64,000 nucleotides of DNA from an uncultured Aquimarina sp. (GTDB lineage: Bacteria; Bacteroidota; Bacteroidia; Flavobacteriales; Flavobacteriaceae). This document shows, in pieces, positions 17,895 to 26,461 of the stretch; positions within the stretch are counted from its first letter, which is position 1, and every line of letters starts with the position of its first letter. Under the pieces are notes generated by a model that was not told the DNA's origin, made no database searches, and saw nothing but the letters and a program-made list of their open reading frames with translations. Made by a program: the position numbers and the translations under genes. Where the stretch lies: NCBI RefSeq assembly GCF_947495315.1, contig NZ_CANLYD010000006.1:326284-390283 (forward strand), given 5' to 3'.

Positions 17895-17911
17895 ACTATA
17901 AAAATTATAGT
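17895..17911. promoter_or_regulatory. HxlR operator candidate over the transcription start
   Basis: ACTATAA-AAA-TTATAGT is a perfect 7-bp inverted repeat with a 3-bp centre, lying directly over the predicted start site of the operon. Palindromes of this size and position are usual for HxlR/YodB repressors. A second related half (CTATA with flanking ACAAAA/TTTTGT at 17872-17893) lies beside it. Confidence 0.5.
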
Positions 17912-17941
17912 AAAATTATTTGGACATTAAAACTAAAAACC

Positions 17942-18244
17942 ATGAATCATTATTCAGTATTAGACGTAACACCAACAAACACTGATTGGGTTGAAGAGTA
18001 TGTTGCTGTATCCGGGAAAATTGCTGCTAAACATGGAGGGAAGTATTTAGCAAGAACAGCTAATCATGAGCAAATAGAAGGCGATAACCAACCCGCAGCA
18101 CTACGTATTATTTTAGAATGGCCATCTAAAGCAGCAGCAGAAAATTTTATGAAAGACCCTGAATACCTGCCGCATTTAGAAGCACGAACAAAAGGTTCTG
18201 TAAGTCATCATTACTTAATTGAAAAGAAAGACGATTTAGCTTAA
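17942..18244 (+). CDS. DUF1330 family protein
   Basis: 100 residues of the DUF1330 family, a small dimeric alpha/beta-barrel (ferredoxin-like) fold. Landmarks are the GGKYLART strand, LEWPSKAAAENFMKDPEYLPHLEART and a C-terminal HHYLIEK strand. Members often accompany oxidoreductases that handle reactive aromatics, but no reaction is established. It is the first gene of the HxlR-controlled operon, and its stop at 18244 directly abuts the next ATG. The cytosolic role is unknown. Confidence 0.85.
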   Translation: MNHYSVLDVTPTNTDWVEEYVAVSGKIAAKHGGKYLARTANHEQIEGDNQPAALRIILEWPSKAAAENFMKDPEYLPHLEARTKGSVSHHYLIEKKDDLA

Positions 18245-19213
18245 ATGTATTTCGAACAAATAAATAAAGCTTTTAACAGTACATTTCAACCCAATACGTT
18301 GAGCATTGGTGTGGTTATTCCTATAGAAAATTACGCTAATATTCCAATCCCAACATTAGAAAACCACTTAGAACGTGTGAAGCTTATTGAGGAACTTGGT
18401 TTTAAAGCACTTTGGGTACGTGATGTTCCGTTTCACGTACCATCCTTTGGTGATGCTGGACAAACGTATGATCCATTTACATATTTAGGATATTTAGCAG
18501 GACAAACTTCTAAAATTACATTAGGAGTTGCAAGTATTGCGTTGCCATTGCATCATCCAGTTCATGTGGTAAAATCAGCTGTCACTATTGACCAATTATC
18601 TGACGGAAGATTAATTCTTGGAGTAGCTTCTGGTGATAGATATGATGAATATCCAGCAATGAATGTCGATTATCAAAAACGTGGTAAACTGTTCAAAGAA
18701 GCCTTTGAATATATAAGAAAGTCACAAGATAATTTTCCTGTTTTAGATGATAATTCCTTTGGAAGTTTACAAGGGAAAATTGATGTATTGCCAAAAGCGA
18801 CTTCACATAAAATTCCAATGTTGATTACTGGCTACAGTCAACAATCTTTAGAATGGAATGCAGAAAATGGAGATGGCTGGATGTATTATCCAAGAAATCC
18901 GTTACAACATCAATATACTATTGCACAATGGCGTGAGCTAATTCCACAAGAAAACAGCAAACCTTTTATGCAGCCATTATATATAGATTTGCAAAAAAAT
19001 AATGATTTTAAACCACAACCTATTCATTTAGGATTTAAAACAGGTGCTAATTATTTAATTGACTATTTTCAAAACTTACAAGACATTGGAGTCAATCATA
19101 TTGCTTTGAATTTGCGATTTAACACAAATAATATTGAAGATACTTTAGAACAGTTGTCAAAAAAAGTATTACCACATTTTCATCGAGAGGTAAACGAAGA
19201 AATCAAATTATGA
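18245..19213 (+). CDS. LLM-class flavin-dependent oxidoreductase
   Basis: 322 residues with the luciferase-like monooxygenase TIM barrel: ERVKLIEELGFKALWVRDVPFH near the N-terminus, ITLGVASIALPLHHPVHVVKSA and DGRLILGVASGDRYDEYPA in the core, and ITGYSQQSLEWNAENGDGW. Such proteins use reduced flavin (FMNH2 or F420 in relatives) to oxygenate or reduce small substrates, often fed by a flavin or nitroreductase. The nitroreductase two genes downstream could be that partner. The ATG starts 1 bp after the DUF1330 stop and the 3' end overlaps the SDR gene by 4 bp. Confidence 0.85.
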   Translation: MYFEQINKAFNSTFQPNTLSIGVVIPIENYANIPIPTLENHLERVKLIEELGFKALWVRDVPFHVPSFGDAGQTYDPFTYLGYLAGQTSKITLGVASIALPLHHPVHVVKSAVTIDQLSDGRLILGVASGDRYDEYPAMNVDYQKRGKLFKEAFEYIRKSQDNFPVLDDNSFGSLQGKIDVLPKATSHKIPMLITGYSQQSLEWNAENGDGWMYYPRNPLQHQYTIAQWRELIPQENSKPFMQPLYIDLQKNNDFKPQPIHLGFKTGANYLIDYFQNLQDIGVNHIALNLRFNTNNIEDTLEQLSKKVLPHFHREVNEEIKL

Positions 19214-20022
19214 AAACTATATTAATTACTGGAAGTACAGATGGTATAGGAAAACTAACAGCTATCAAACTCGCTAAAGATGGACACCAGATCTATCTTC
19301 ACGGAAGAAGTCTAGAAAAATTAGCAAATGTGATTTCAGAAATAAAACAAGAATCTAATAATCCAAATATTGAAGGTTTTGTCGCTGATTTTTCAAATTT
19401 AGAAGCCGTTAAATCAATGGTTGATGAAATTAAAGCTAAACTCTCAAAAATAGATGTGCTTATCAATAACGCTGGAATTTTTAAAAGTTCTATCGACCAT
19501 ACTAAATATGGTGATATTCGTATTGTAGTAAATTACCTTGCTCCATATATAGTAACCAAATCTTTAATGCCTTTATTAGAAATGGGTAATGAATCACGAA
19601 TTGTAAATTTAAGTTCTGCTGCACAATCACCCGTTTCTTTAGATGCTATTACAGGAGTGAAGATTTCTAATGTAAATTCAGCGTATGCCCAAAGTAAATT
19701 GGCATTAACAATGTGGAGTTTCTATTTAGCAAGTCAGCAAGATAAAGTTACAGTAATTGCTGTAAATCCAGGTTCATTATTAAATACACGAATGGTTGCC
19801 GAAGCTTATGGACAACATTGGTCTCCAGCAACTAAAGGTTCTGATATATTATATGATTTAGCTGTTTCTGATGAATATAAAGATGAAACAGGAAAATATT
19901 TTGATAATGATAAAGGGAGTTCTAAAGGAGTATTTGGTCCAGCACATCAAGATGCCTATAATCAAGATAAAATATTAGCATTGATTCATAAAACAGAAGA
20001 AATAATAAACTTAATCATATAA
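19210..20022 (+). CDS. Short-chain dehydrogenase/reductase
   Basis: 270 residues with classical SDR features: cofactor motif TGSTDGIG (7-14), NNAG (86-89), active-site Ser in VNLSSAA (135-136) and Tyr159-x3-Lys163 (YAQSK). Acidic Asp60 in FVADFSN follows the adenine-binding strand, and Arg33 after beta-2 suggests NADPH preference. The substrate is unknown; the operon suggests reduction of reactive carbonyls. It overlaps the LLM gene by ATGA, and the nitroreductase starts 1 bp after its stop, so all four genes are translationally coupled. Confidence 0.88.
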   Translation: MKTILITGSTDGIGKLTAIKLAKDGHQIYLHGRSLEKLANVISEIKQESNNPNIEGFVADFSNLEAVKSMVDEIKAKLSKIDVLINNAGIFKSSIDHTKYGDIRIVVNYLAPYIVTKSLMPLLEMGNESRIVNLSSAAQSPVSLDAITGVKISNVNSAYAQSKLALTMWSFYLASQQDKVTVIAVNPGSLLNTRMVAEAYGQHWSPATKGSDILYDLAVSDEYKDETGKYFDNDKGSSKGVFGPAHQDAYNQDKILALIHKTEEIINLII

Positions 20023-20023
20023 A

Positions 20024-20677
20024 ATGAATTTAACAGAAGTATTAAACTGGCGTTACACAACAAAAGAGTTTGACCCAACTAAAAAAATTTCGGAAGAAGA
20101 TTTTGAACAATTAAAAACGTTACTTCAAATGAGTCCTTCGAGTACTAATTTACAGCCTTGGCATTTCATTATTGCAAAAACAGAAGAAGGAAAAAAACGT
20201 TTTACTAAAGGTACACAAGGTTTTTATATTTTTAATGAACCAAAAGTACTAAACGCATCGCACGTTGTAGCATTTTGCTCTCGTACTTCAGTAGATGAAA
20301 CTTATATGCGTCATTTAGCGGATAAAGAAGATGAAGATGGTCGTTACCATAAGCCAGAGTTTAAGGAGCAAACATATGGAGCAAGAAATATTTTTGCAGA
20401 TATTCATCGCTATGATACCAAAGATTTTCAACATTGGATGGAAAAACAAGTCTATCTAAATATTGGTGGTTTCTTATTGGGTGCTGCAACTTTAGGCATT
20501 GACGCAACACCAATGGAAGGTTTTGATTTAAAGGCTTTTGATGAAGAATTCGACTTGCGTAAGAAAGGATTTACAGCAGTAACTATCGTTTCATTGGGGT
20601 ACCGTAAAGATTCTGATTTTAATGCAAAATTACCAAAATCGCGCTTGTCACAAGATGAAATTTTGACGATTGTATAA
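20024..20677 (+). CDS. nfsB: Oxygen-insensitive NAD(P)H nitroreductase, NfsB type
   Basis: 217 residues closely resembling E. coli NfsB along the whole length: RYTTKEFDPTKKIS, LLQMSPSSTNLQPWHFIIA (FMN phosphate and ring contacts), FNEPKVLNASHVVAFC, MEKQVYLNIGGFLLGAATLGIDATPMEGFD and LPKSRLSQDEI. NfsB is a dimeric FMN flavoprotein that reduces nitroaromatics, quinones and flavins with NAD(P)H in the cytosol. It is the last gene of the HxlR-regulated operon. It may detoxify quinones directly or supply reduced flavin to the LLM enzyme. No truncation is apparent. Confidence 0.9.
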   Translation: MNLTEVLNWRYTTKEFDPTKKISEEDFEQLKTLLQMSPSSTNLQPWHFIIAKTEEGKKRFTKGTQGFYIFNEPKVLNASHVVAFCSRTSVDETYMRHLADKEDEDGRYHKPEFKEQTYGARNIFADIHRYDTKDFQHWMEKQVYLNIGGFLLGAATLGIDATPMEGFDLKAFDEEFDLRKKGFTAVTIVSLGYRKDSDFNAKLPKSRLSQDEILTIV

Positions 20678-20716
20678 AGTTTTTGAGCCCCCAGAAAACT
20701 TTGATTAAACTAGGAC

Positions 20717-20759
20717 ATAGCGTTAAGAATTAGTTTAGTAATTAAGAATTGAACGCTAT
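20717..20759. terminator. Possible hairpin between converging genes
   Basis: ATAGCGTT (20717-20724) and AACGCTAT (20752-20759) form an 8-bp inverted repeat around an AT-rich loop that itself holds AATTA/TAATT. It lies in the 81-bp gap between the nitroreductase stop and the LytTR regulator stop. It lacks a clean T-tract, so terminator function is tentative. Confidence 0.4.
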
Positions 20760-21466
20760 CAATTTTTAATTAACTTAATAATTTCTTTATATGAGGCACC
20801 AATTGGAATTTCCATACCGCCTAGTAAGACAACGTCCTTTGAGGATAAAGCAGCAATTTTCTTGGTATTAATAATATAAGAACGATGTACCCTCAAAAAA
20901 GAAGAAGGTAGCCTTAGCACAAAAGCACTTATTTTATCTTTTGTAATTATGATGTCGTTTGCAGTATGTATTCTTATATAGTCCTTAATACTATCAATAA
21001 ACAGAATGTTGTTAAACTCTATTCTAATCATCCTTTTGTTTGAATTAACAAAGATGTGATCTAATGTGTTATCCATTTCTAATAATGTCCGAGAGATGGG
21101 TTGGGTTGCTGCTTTTAATGCCTTGTATTTATTGATAGATTTATAAAATCGAATAAAGGATATTGGCTTCAATAAATAATCAATGATATCTAATTCATAA
21201 CCTTCCAAAGCATATTCTCTGTAGGCTGTTGTTAATATGATTTTTGGTTCTATAATCGTATTTTTTATAAAATCGATACCTGTAACTTCAGGCATTTGGA
21301 TATCTAAAAACAATAAGTCAATACTAGAATTTTGAAGAAAATGTCCCGCAGATATGGGATCATCAAATGTTGATACAAGTTGAAGATCTGGTACTTTCAT
21401 TATGTACTTTTCAAGTACTTTAATGGCTAGTGGCTCATCATCTACGACCATACATTTTATTTCCAT
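20759..21466 (-). CDS. LytTR family response regulator
   Basis: 235 residues: receiver domain (1-120; acidic pocket VVDDE, phosphoacceptor Asp55 in LLFLDIQMP, Thr in LTTAYREYA, Lys in LLKPIS) and LytTR DNA-binding domain (about 135-235, HIFVNSNKRMIRIEFNNILFI, FLRVHRSYIIN). These regulators bind tandem 9-bp repeats to control extracellular or envelope functions. It overlaps in operon with the LytS-type kinase (1-bp gap). The pair is divergent from the propeller/serine hydrolase/propeller set at 22770-25789, its likely target. Confidence 0.92.
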   Translation of the reverse strand: MEIKCMVVDDEPLAIKVLEKYIMKVPDLQLVSTFDDPISAGHFLQNSSIDLLFLDIQMPEVTGIDFIKNTIIEPKIILTTAYREYALEGYELDIIDYLLKPISFIRFYKSINKYKALKAATQPISRTLLEMDNTLDHIFVNSNKRMIRIEFNNILFIDSIKDYIRIHTANDIIITKDKISAFVLRLPSSFLRVHRSYIINTKKIAALSSKDVVLLGGMEIPIGASYKEIIKLIKN

Positions 21467-21467
21467 A

Positions 21468-22544
21468 TTACTTTAAATTTATATTTAATACTACCTGAAA
21501 ATCATTGTCTGTTTTGGTGCTTTTCAGGTCATACTTATTTTTATAGTTTAACTCCAATTGTCTTTGCGAATTGGAAAATCCAATTCCAGAATGTGATTCA
21601 TTTTCTGTATCGCCTTCTTTTTTCGCAGGCAGCGTATTAAAAACTTTAAAGCAAAGTTGATCTTGGTTTGTAGATAATTCAATTTGAATTGTCGATTTCT
21701 TGCGATTATTACTTGCACCGTGTTTAAAAGCGTTTTCTACAAAGGATATCAGTATTAAGGGAGCTATCATTATGTTGGGGTTATGAAGATGATGTGTAAA
21801 GTTCAATGTTAACTTATTGCCATAACGTAGCGATTCTAAATCTATGTAATCCTGTATTAAGACAATTTCATTTTTTAATGGAACTTCAGGATCTTTGCAC
21901 TGATAGAGCATATAATCTAGCATGCCTGACAGTTTTAAAACAACTTCGGGTGCTTTTTCAGATTGTTCTAATGTTAATGAATACAAATTATTTAGCGTAT
22001 TGAACAAAAAATGGGGATTTGTTTGTGCTTTTAAAAACTTAAGTTCAGTATTCGCTTTTTCTTTTTGTAAAACTTCAAATTGATGACGTTCTTCAAAACG
22101 GTCCTTAAATGCCTTGGTCATAAGCATTAAAAAAACGAATACATAAACTGATGGAAAATAAACGACAGCCAAATGAAATGGGTCTGTTACTATTTCTGTC
22201 AAACTTTTATACTCGAAGTATTTAGGAACAAAAAGTTTGGTCAAGTGCATACTTAAAAGCTTTGAGAAAACTAAAAACACATATACAGATATCAAAAAAG
22301 AGAACCCAAATTTGAAGTATTTCTTTTTAAATAAAAGTTTTGGAACCTGATAATAGACTAAAAAATAACTTGCTAATAATTGGGCAGGTAAAAAACTTAA
22401 ACCACTGATTACAGTCTTTTTAACACTACCTTCATTTAATGCAGCCAATATGGGTAAACTTATAAACAATAAAAACCAAAATATGAGGTGCGAAACGACT
22501 CTGTTCTGAATGATCCAATCGATCAAGTTTTTTCTTTTGACCAT
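21468..22544 (-). CDS. LytS/YehU-type sensor histidine kinase
   Basis: Using the ATG at 22544 gives 358 residues, in line with the paralogue at 30488-31516; an earlier ATG at 22616 would add 24 residues before the first helix. Four membrane helices (about 18-38, 45-66, 80-98, 122-145) precede a coiled coil (about 148-172) and the His_kinase domain with phosphoacceptor His178 in TNPHFLFNTLNNLY. The ATPase N-box reads LISFVENAFKHGA, and a GIGFSN G-box follows. There is no extracellular sensor domain beyond the short loops. It is paired with the LytTR regulator immediately downstream. Confidence 0.88.
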   Translation of the reverse strand: MVKRKNLIDWIIQNRVVSHLIFWFLLFISLPILAALNEGSVKKTVISGLSFLPAQLLASYFLVYYQVPKLLFKKKYFKFGFSFLISVYVFLVFSKLLSMHLTKLFVPKYFEYKSLTEIVTDPFHLAVVYFPSVYVFVFLMLMTKAFKDRFEERHQFEVLQKEKANTELKFLKAQTNPHFLFNTLNNLYSLTLEQSEKAPEVVLKLSGMLDYMLYQCKDPEVPLKNEIVLIQDYIDLESLRYGNKLTLNFTHHLHNPNIMIAPLILISFVENAFKHGASNNRKKSTIQIELSTNQDQLCFKVFNTLPAKKEGDTENESHSGIGFSNSQRQLELNYKNKYDLKSTKTDNDFQVVLNINLK

Positions 22545-22720
22545 AGTCCATAAATATATAAAATATGAACCTAGCATCTCTTTAAAAAAGACGAATCTTG
22601 ATAATCTATTGCCCAAATCCCACTTTCTACGGATTAAGGATATTTTCTGTTACTAATAGGTTTATATCTGCTATAAAATATCGTTCATCTATTTTACAAT
22701 TTTTTATGTATTCTATTCGA

Positions 22721-22728
22721 TACGTTTG
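22721..22728 (+). promoter_or_regulatory. Putative -7 element for the propeller/hydrolase module
   Basis: TACGTTTG fits the Bacteroidota -7 consensus TAnnTTTG, 41 bp upstream of the ATG at 22770. A good -33 TTG is not visible at the proper distance, which would suit an activator-dependent promoter. The divergent LytTR regulator is a candidate activator. Confidence 0.4.
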
Positions 22729-22769
22729 TGTAGGATATTAAATCAATTACTATGTTAAAATAAGAATAT

Positions 22770-23666
22770 ATGAAATACATAAAAGCTATATGCTTTTTTT
22801 TCACTTTCTTTTTTGTCCAGATTACTTCTTGTCAGAAAAGTGAAAAATCTGAATTAACATCCTATACAATTGGGTATTCCTCAAAAGAATCAGGTGATGG
22901 AGAAATTTATCTAACTGATATTGAAGCTACATCAAAAATTAGAGTCACCAACCGTCCAGGGAACGATGGCTATATAGCTTGGTCTCCTGATGGAGAACGT
23001 ATCGCTTCTTATGCGTATCATGATGGAAGAAAAACTTGGTCTATTCATACCATGAATATTGATGGTACAAATAGGAAGCGGTTAACCCACGCAAAAAACA
23101 AATGGGATAGTTCACCTACATGGTCTCGTGATGGAAAAAAAATTGCTTTTGCTAGAGGTTATAAAGGCACTGAAGGAGTATGGCAGGAAGAAATTTGGAT
23201 AATGAATTCAGACGGTAGTGAACAGGCTCAAGTAAAACCGCTGAATGGAGGAGGACCTTATTTTACTGTAAATGGAAGAATACTCTTTCACTCCAAAACG
23301 AACTCAAGTGAAATTTGCTTAGCAAATATTGATGGCAGTAATATTATTCAATTAACAAATAATAATGCCGAGGACTGGCATCCTGAGGTGTCTCCAGATG
23401 GCAAGCAAATAGCTTTTATGTCTAATAGAGATGGAAATCACGAAATTTATGTGATGAGTATAGATGGATCCAATCAAAAACGATTAACTTTTAATGATGT
23501 TCGTGACTCTATACCAACATGGTCACCAGATGGCTTTCAAATAATGTACACATCGCATGACGTGGATGGGAATGCCCATATTTATATTATGAATAAAGAT
23601 GGTTCTTCAGTAAAAAAAATCATAAATAATGCCTCAGGCGCTGTATGGTTAAAAATACGTAAATAA
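22770..23666 (+). CDS. TolB/PD40-type beta-propeller lipoprotein (module gene A)
   Basis: 298 residues: lipoprotein signal ending QITS-C (Cys21), then about six PD40/WD40-like blades marked by the repeated SPDG pattern (AWSPDGERIASYA, TWSRDGKKIAFAR, EVSPDGKQIAFMSNRDG, TWSPDGFQIMYTS) and YVMSIDGSNQKRLT links. The fold is that of the C-terminal domain of TolB, but the TolB N-terminal domain is absent, so this is not TolB itself. A periplasmic or surface binding scaffold is likely. First gene of a three-gene set with a serine hydrolase and a second propeller lipoprotein; a close paralogue is at 39991-40887. Confidence 0.85.
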   Translation: MKYIKAICFFFTFFFVQITSCQKSEKSELTSYTIGYSSKESGDGEIYLTDIEATSKIRVTNRPGNDGYIAWSPDGERIASYAYHDGRKTWSIHTMNIDGTNRKRLTHAKNKWDSSPTWSRDGKKIAFARGYKGTEGVWQEEIWIMNSDGSEQAQVKPLNGGGPYFTVNGRILFHSKTNSSEICLANIDGSNIIQLTNNNAEDWHPEVSPDGKQIAFMSNRDGNHEIYVMSIDGSNQKRLTFNDVRDSIPTWSPDGFQIMYTSHDVDGNAHIYIMNKDGSSVKKIINNASGAVWLKIRK

Positions 23667-23722
23667 GAGTGGTTGAGTAAGGTTATATGATGTAAGGTTT
23701 TAAAAACAAAAGTAAAAACACT

Positions 23723-24865
23723 ATGAAAAACAAAACAGAACTACTAGTTTTAATGCTGATTATAATAACAAATAGTAGCTTTGCCCAACAAAGTGATAGC
23801 CTCGCACCGGAGGCTACAGCCGCAGAAGCCACACTTTCATTCAGGGATATTCCTGATCTCGAAGAAGCCTTTATCGATACAGCGCCAACTGATAGAAAAG
23901 ATGGTATATCGGTTGGCAATTTGGTAGTTAATGGCAGCAATCGAAATTCAATCATTCAATTCTCTCGGGATATTTTTGGTGATAAGCATGGTAATTACGA
24001 CGGCTTGCTTATTTCGCACAAAAACAAACTGGTTTTTGAATCCTATTACAGAAAAGGACGTATCAATCTTCCCCATTTTCAAGCCTCAGTGACCAAGGCT
24101 TACATATCTTTAGCCATCGGGCGAGCAATTCAATTGGGATATCTCAAAATGGATGATTTAAACAAACCCATCACTAATTTCTTAAAGGATGTAGCAATTA
24201 AAAAACTGCAGGTTGGAATAGAAAACATCACGCTTCATCATTTAATGAGTATGCGTTCAGGGGTTCGTGTGAATGCTGACACGCTTGAATCAATAGTAGC
24301 AAATGGTTCTAATACCGCTCAGAAATTTTTGCAACATAGTGCAGTTATTTCATCCGAGACACAAACATTTAAATATCAAGGAATAGATCCAAGAATTACA
24401 TGGCTGGTTCTTGATAGTGTTGTACCTCGATCTGCCGAAGATTTTATTAAGAATGAGGTCCTAGCAAAAATTGGGATCACTGTTTACGGCTGGAAGAATA
24501 ATGTCGAGGGCTCAAGCATGACTTCACGCGATATGCTCAAGTTGGGAACGCTGGTCATCAATAAAGGAAAATGGAATGATGAGCAACTTATTTCGGCAGA
24601 ATTTTTAGCTAATGCCACCAGTAAAATCACTAAACCTACTGAAGATTGGATACCTGATAGCTTTTCTTATGGCTATTTTTGGTATCAAACTGATATGACA
24701 GTTGGAGATAAAAGCTATAATGTCAAATTTGCTTGGGGTGGTGGTGGACAATATATTATCACCGTTGATGAACTTGACTTAATTGTTGTAATCACGGGGC
24801 ATGATCGTGAAGATAAAATAATAACTCAGATTTCAAAAAACATCCTACCTGAGTTTGTTAAATAA
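23723..24865 (+). CDS. Secreted serine hydrolase, beta-lactamase class C fold (module gene B)
   Basis: 380 residues with a signal peptide (1-21, SSFAQ). The penicillin-recognising SxxK motif is Ser122-Val-Thr-Lys125 (HFQASVTKAY). KYQGIDPR takes the place of the usual YxN loop, with Tyr kept and Asn replaced, and a Gly-rich FAWGGGGQYI segment corresponds to the third (KTG/HxG-like) motif. Family members include esterases, D-aminopeptidases and DD-peptidases; the altered YxN makes a classic beta-lactamase unlikely. It lies 56 bp after gene A and 9 bp before gene C, in one operon. Its paralogue at 40995-42188 lacks the SxxK serine. Confidence 0.85.
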   Translation: MKNKTELLVLMLIIITNSSFAQQSDSLAPEATAAEATLSFRDIPDLEEAFIDTAPTDRKDGISVGNLVVNGSNRNSIIQFSRDIFGDKHGNYDGLLISHKNKLVFESYYRKGRINLPHFQASVTKAYISLAIGRAIQLGYLKMDDLNKPITNFLKDVAIKKLQVGIENITLHHLMSMRSGVRVNADTLESIVANGSNTAQKFLQHSAVISSETQTFKYQGIDPRITWLVLDSVVPRSAEDFIKNEVLAKIGITVYGWKNNVEGSSMTSRDMLKLGTLVINKGKWNDEQLISAEFLANATSKITKPTEDWIPDSFSYGYFWYQTDMTVGDKSYNVKFAWGGGGQYIITVDELDLIVVITGHDREDKIITQISKNILPEFVK

Positions 24866-24874
24866 GGAACAACT

Positions 24875-25789
24875 ATGAAAAAAACATGTTTTATTTTAAT
24901 ACTCGTATGGGTACTATTATTACAAGCCTGTAATACTAAAAAACAAAACCAAAGGGATAGTCATTCATCAACTATAGAGAGTTCCTATCTTGGTCAAAAA
25001 CCACCTGGTTTAACGCCTGAACCATTTGCTCCCGGAATTGTTACTACAGAGCATTGGCAATATGGCGGTGTATTCACACCAGACCTAAAAGAATTTTATT
25101 TTATCAGAGAAGTTGGAGAGGTTGAGAAAGATAAAAAAATGGAATTTGTTGTTATTCAAAATAAAAATAATCAATGGCAGGAGTCAGTGATATCGCCTAG
25201 AGTGGGACAACCCTTTATCGCTCCTGATGGTAAGACCATGCATTTGGGCAGAAGATATAAAAAACGCACAGAGACTGGAGACTGGTCAGAAATAAAAAAA
25301 CTAGGTTCTCCTTTTGAGGAGATAAAGATCATGCGTCTTACGGTCTCATTAAAAGGGACCTATGCTTTTGATGAGATAGGTATGCCAGACGGAGATGGTG
25401 TTATTCGCTATTCGCGATTAATAGACGGAAAACGTGAAGAACCGAGGCCATTTGGCAAAGAGATCAACACTGGAAGAATGAATGCTCACCCTTTTATCGC
25501 TCCTGATGAATCCTATTTGATATGGGATGGTAGAAGAGACAGTGGATATGGTAATTCTGATCTCTACATTAGTTTTAAACAGCCAGATGGTTCATGGGGT
25601 GAAGCTATTAACTTGGGAGACAAAGTAAATACTGAAGCTTGGGAAGCAGGCGCCAGCGTAACACCAGATGGTAAATATATTTTCTTTAATAGGAATATGG
25701 GTAAGCATACGGAATCAGACAAATATGACGATGTAGATATCTTCTGGGTAGATGCCCGGATTATTGAAACACTAAGGCCAAAAAAATAA
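24875..25789 (+). CDS. PD40-type propeller lipoprotein (module gene C)
   Basis: 304 residues with a lipoprotein signal (LLLQA-C, Cys19). The mature part begins with a conserved block [21 protein letters not shown] shared by its paralogues (shown here in short form: GQKPPGLTP and FAPGIV). Propeller-like blades follow, with [35 protein letters not shown] and [12 protein letters not shown]. Such proteins resemble the PD40 domains found in OmpA-PD40 and exo-sialidase-like Bacteroidota proteins. Paralogues sit at 38987-39889 and 42215-43093, and a decayed one at 44113. Probably a surface or periplasmic ligand-binding protein; the function is unknown. Confidence 0.8.
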   Translation: MKKTCFILILVWVLLLQACNTKKQNQRDSHSSTIESSYLGQKPPGLTPEPFAPGIVTTEHWQYGGVFTPDLKEFYFIREVGEVEKDKKMEFVVIQNKNNQWQESVISPRVGQPFIAPDGKTMHLGRRYKKRTETGDWSEIKKLGSPFEEIKIMRLTVSLKGTYAFDEIGMPDGDGVIRYSRLIDGKREEPRPFGKEINTGRMNAHPFIAPDESYLIWDGRRDSGYGNSDLYISFKQPDGSWGEAINLGDKVNTEAWEAGASVTPDGKYIFFNRNMGKHTESDKYDDVDIFWVDARIIETLRPKK

Positions 25790-26208
25790 TCCACCGTATC
25801 AACTCGATCAATAATTATAAAGATTCTTAATTTTTAATATCTATATAACATATTGGATTTGCACGATGCGTCCTCTAAGCTGTCACATTGATCATCTTCA
25901 CACCGTGAGCTGTCCAAATATATAACTGATAGATAGAAAAGTAAGAATGTGGAATGGGATAGATTCGAAAGTTAATCTCTTTCACAAAGTAATCCATTAA
26001 TATATTTACAATAGAAAGAATTTATCCATATTATATTACTCAAAACAAGTCTTCTCTTCAATTTTTGATTGATTAATTTTTCTTATATTTAAGTACTCCA
26101 ATCGTCGTTGTAAAATCCCCAAAGTTGCGAAATTTATTAAGGTATACTGGTGATAGTAAATCACATAATACTTTATGCATATTTAAAATACAAATATTAT
26201 AAGATTTT

Positions 26209-26310
26209 ATGAGCAATAGGGAGATAAAGCAGCTGACTTCGTGGAAAAAAGTAGCAGATTTACATCGAACTCTTCTCCGTAATGAAAAAGTCTATATTAT
26301 CAAATCATAA
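26209..26310 (+). CDS. Possible 33-residue ORF or gene fragment
   Basis: ATG at 26209 to TAA at 26308-26310 encodes MSNREIKQLTSWKKVADL… (33 residues), basic and without a hydrophobic segment. The sequence reads like an N-terminal piece of a DNA- or protein-binding domain, but I recognise no family. It lies about 150 bp upstream of the trypsin-like gene on the same strand. It could be a leader peptide, a small partner, or a chance frame. Confidence 0.25.
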   Translation: MSNREIKQLTSWKKVADLHRTLLRNEKVYIIKS

Positions 26311-26325
26311 AAACTGTGATGATTT

Positions 26326-26341
26326 TACCCTTTAAAGGGTA
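26326..26341. promoter_or_regulatory. Perfect 16-bp palindrome upstream of the protease cassette
   Basis: TACCCTTTAAAGGGTA is fully self-complementary and lies about 120 bp before the protease ATG. It could be an operator for a dimeric repressor. A T-rich stretch follows some 17 bp later, so a weak terminator for the small upstream ORF is the alternative. Confidence 0.4.
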
Positions 26342-26461
26342 TGTTTCCGTGTTGTTTTTTTGGTTTTATTGGACAATCTTAAAGGATAAAAGATTAAGAC
26401 TTACTTTGTTGTTAAGTACTATGATATTAAACGAGTTAAATAATAATTTAATTATTGTAAA

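Larger units (their letters stand above)
25790..26461. other. 672-bp intergenic region upstream of the protease cassette
   Basis: Contains a degenerate copy of the dispersed intergenic repeat (about 25865-25960, with AGCTGTCACATTGA and GAGCTGTCC), a short ORF at 26209-26310 and a perfect palindrome at 26326-26341. No larger gene is visible on either strand. Confidence 0.6.

Noticed and set aside
22770..23666. Annotation as the Tol-Pal protein TolB
   Set aside because: Only PD40 propeller blades are present, the TolB N-terminal domain is missing, it is a lipoprotein, and no tol/pal genes are adjacent.
23723..24865. Annotation as an antibiotic-resistance beta-lactamase
   Set aside because: SxxK is present but the YxN motif is altered (YQG) and the context is a signalling locus; the fold alone does not support resistance.
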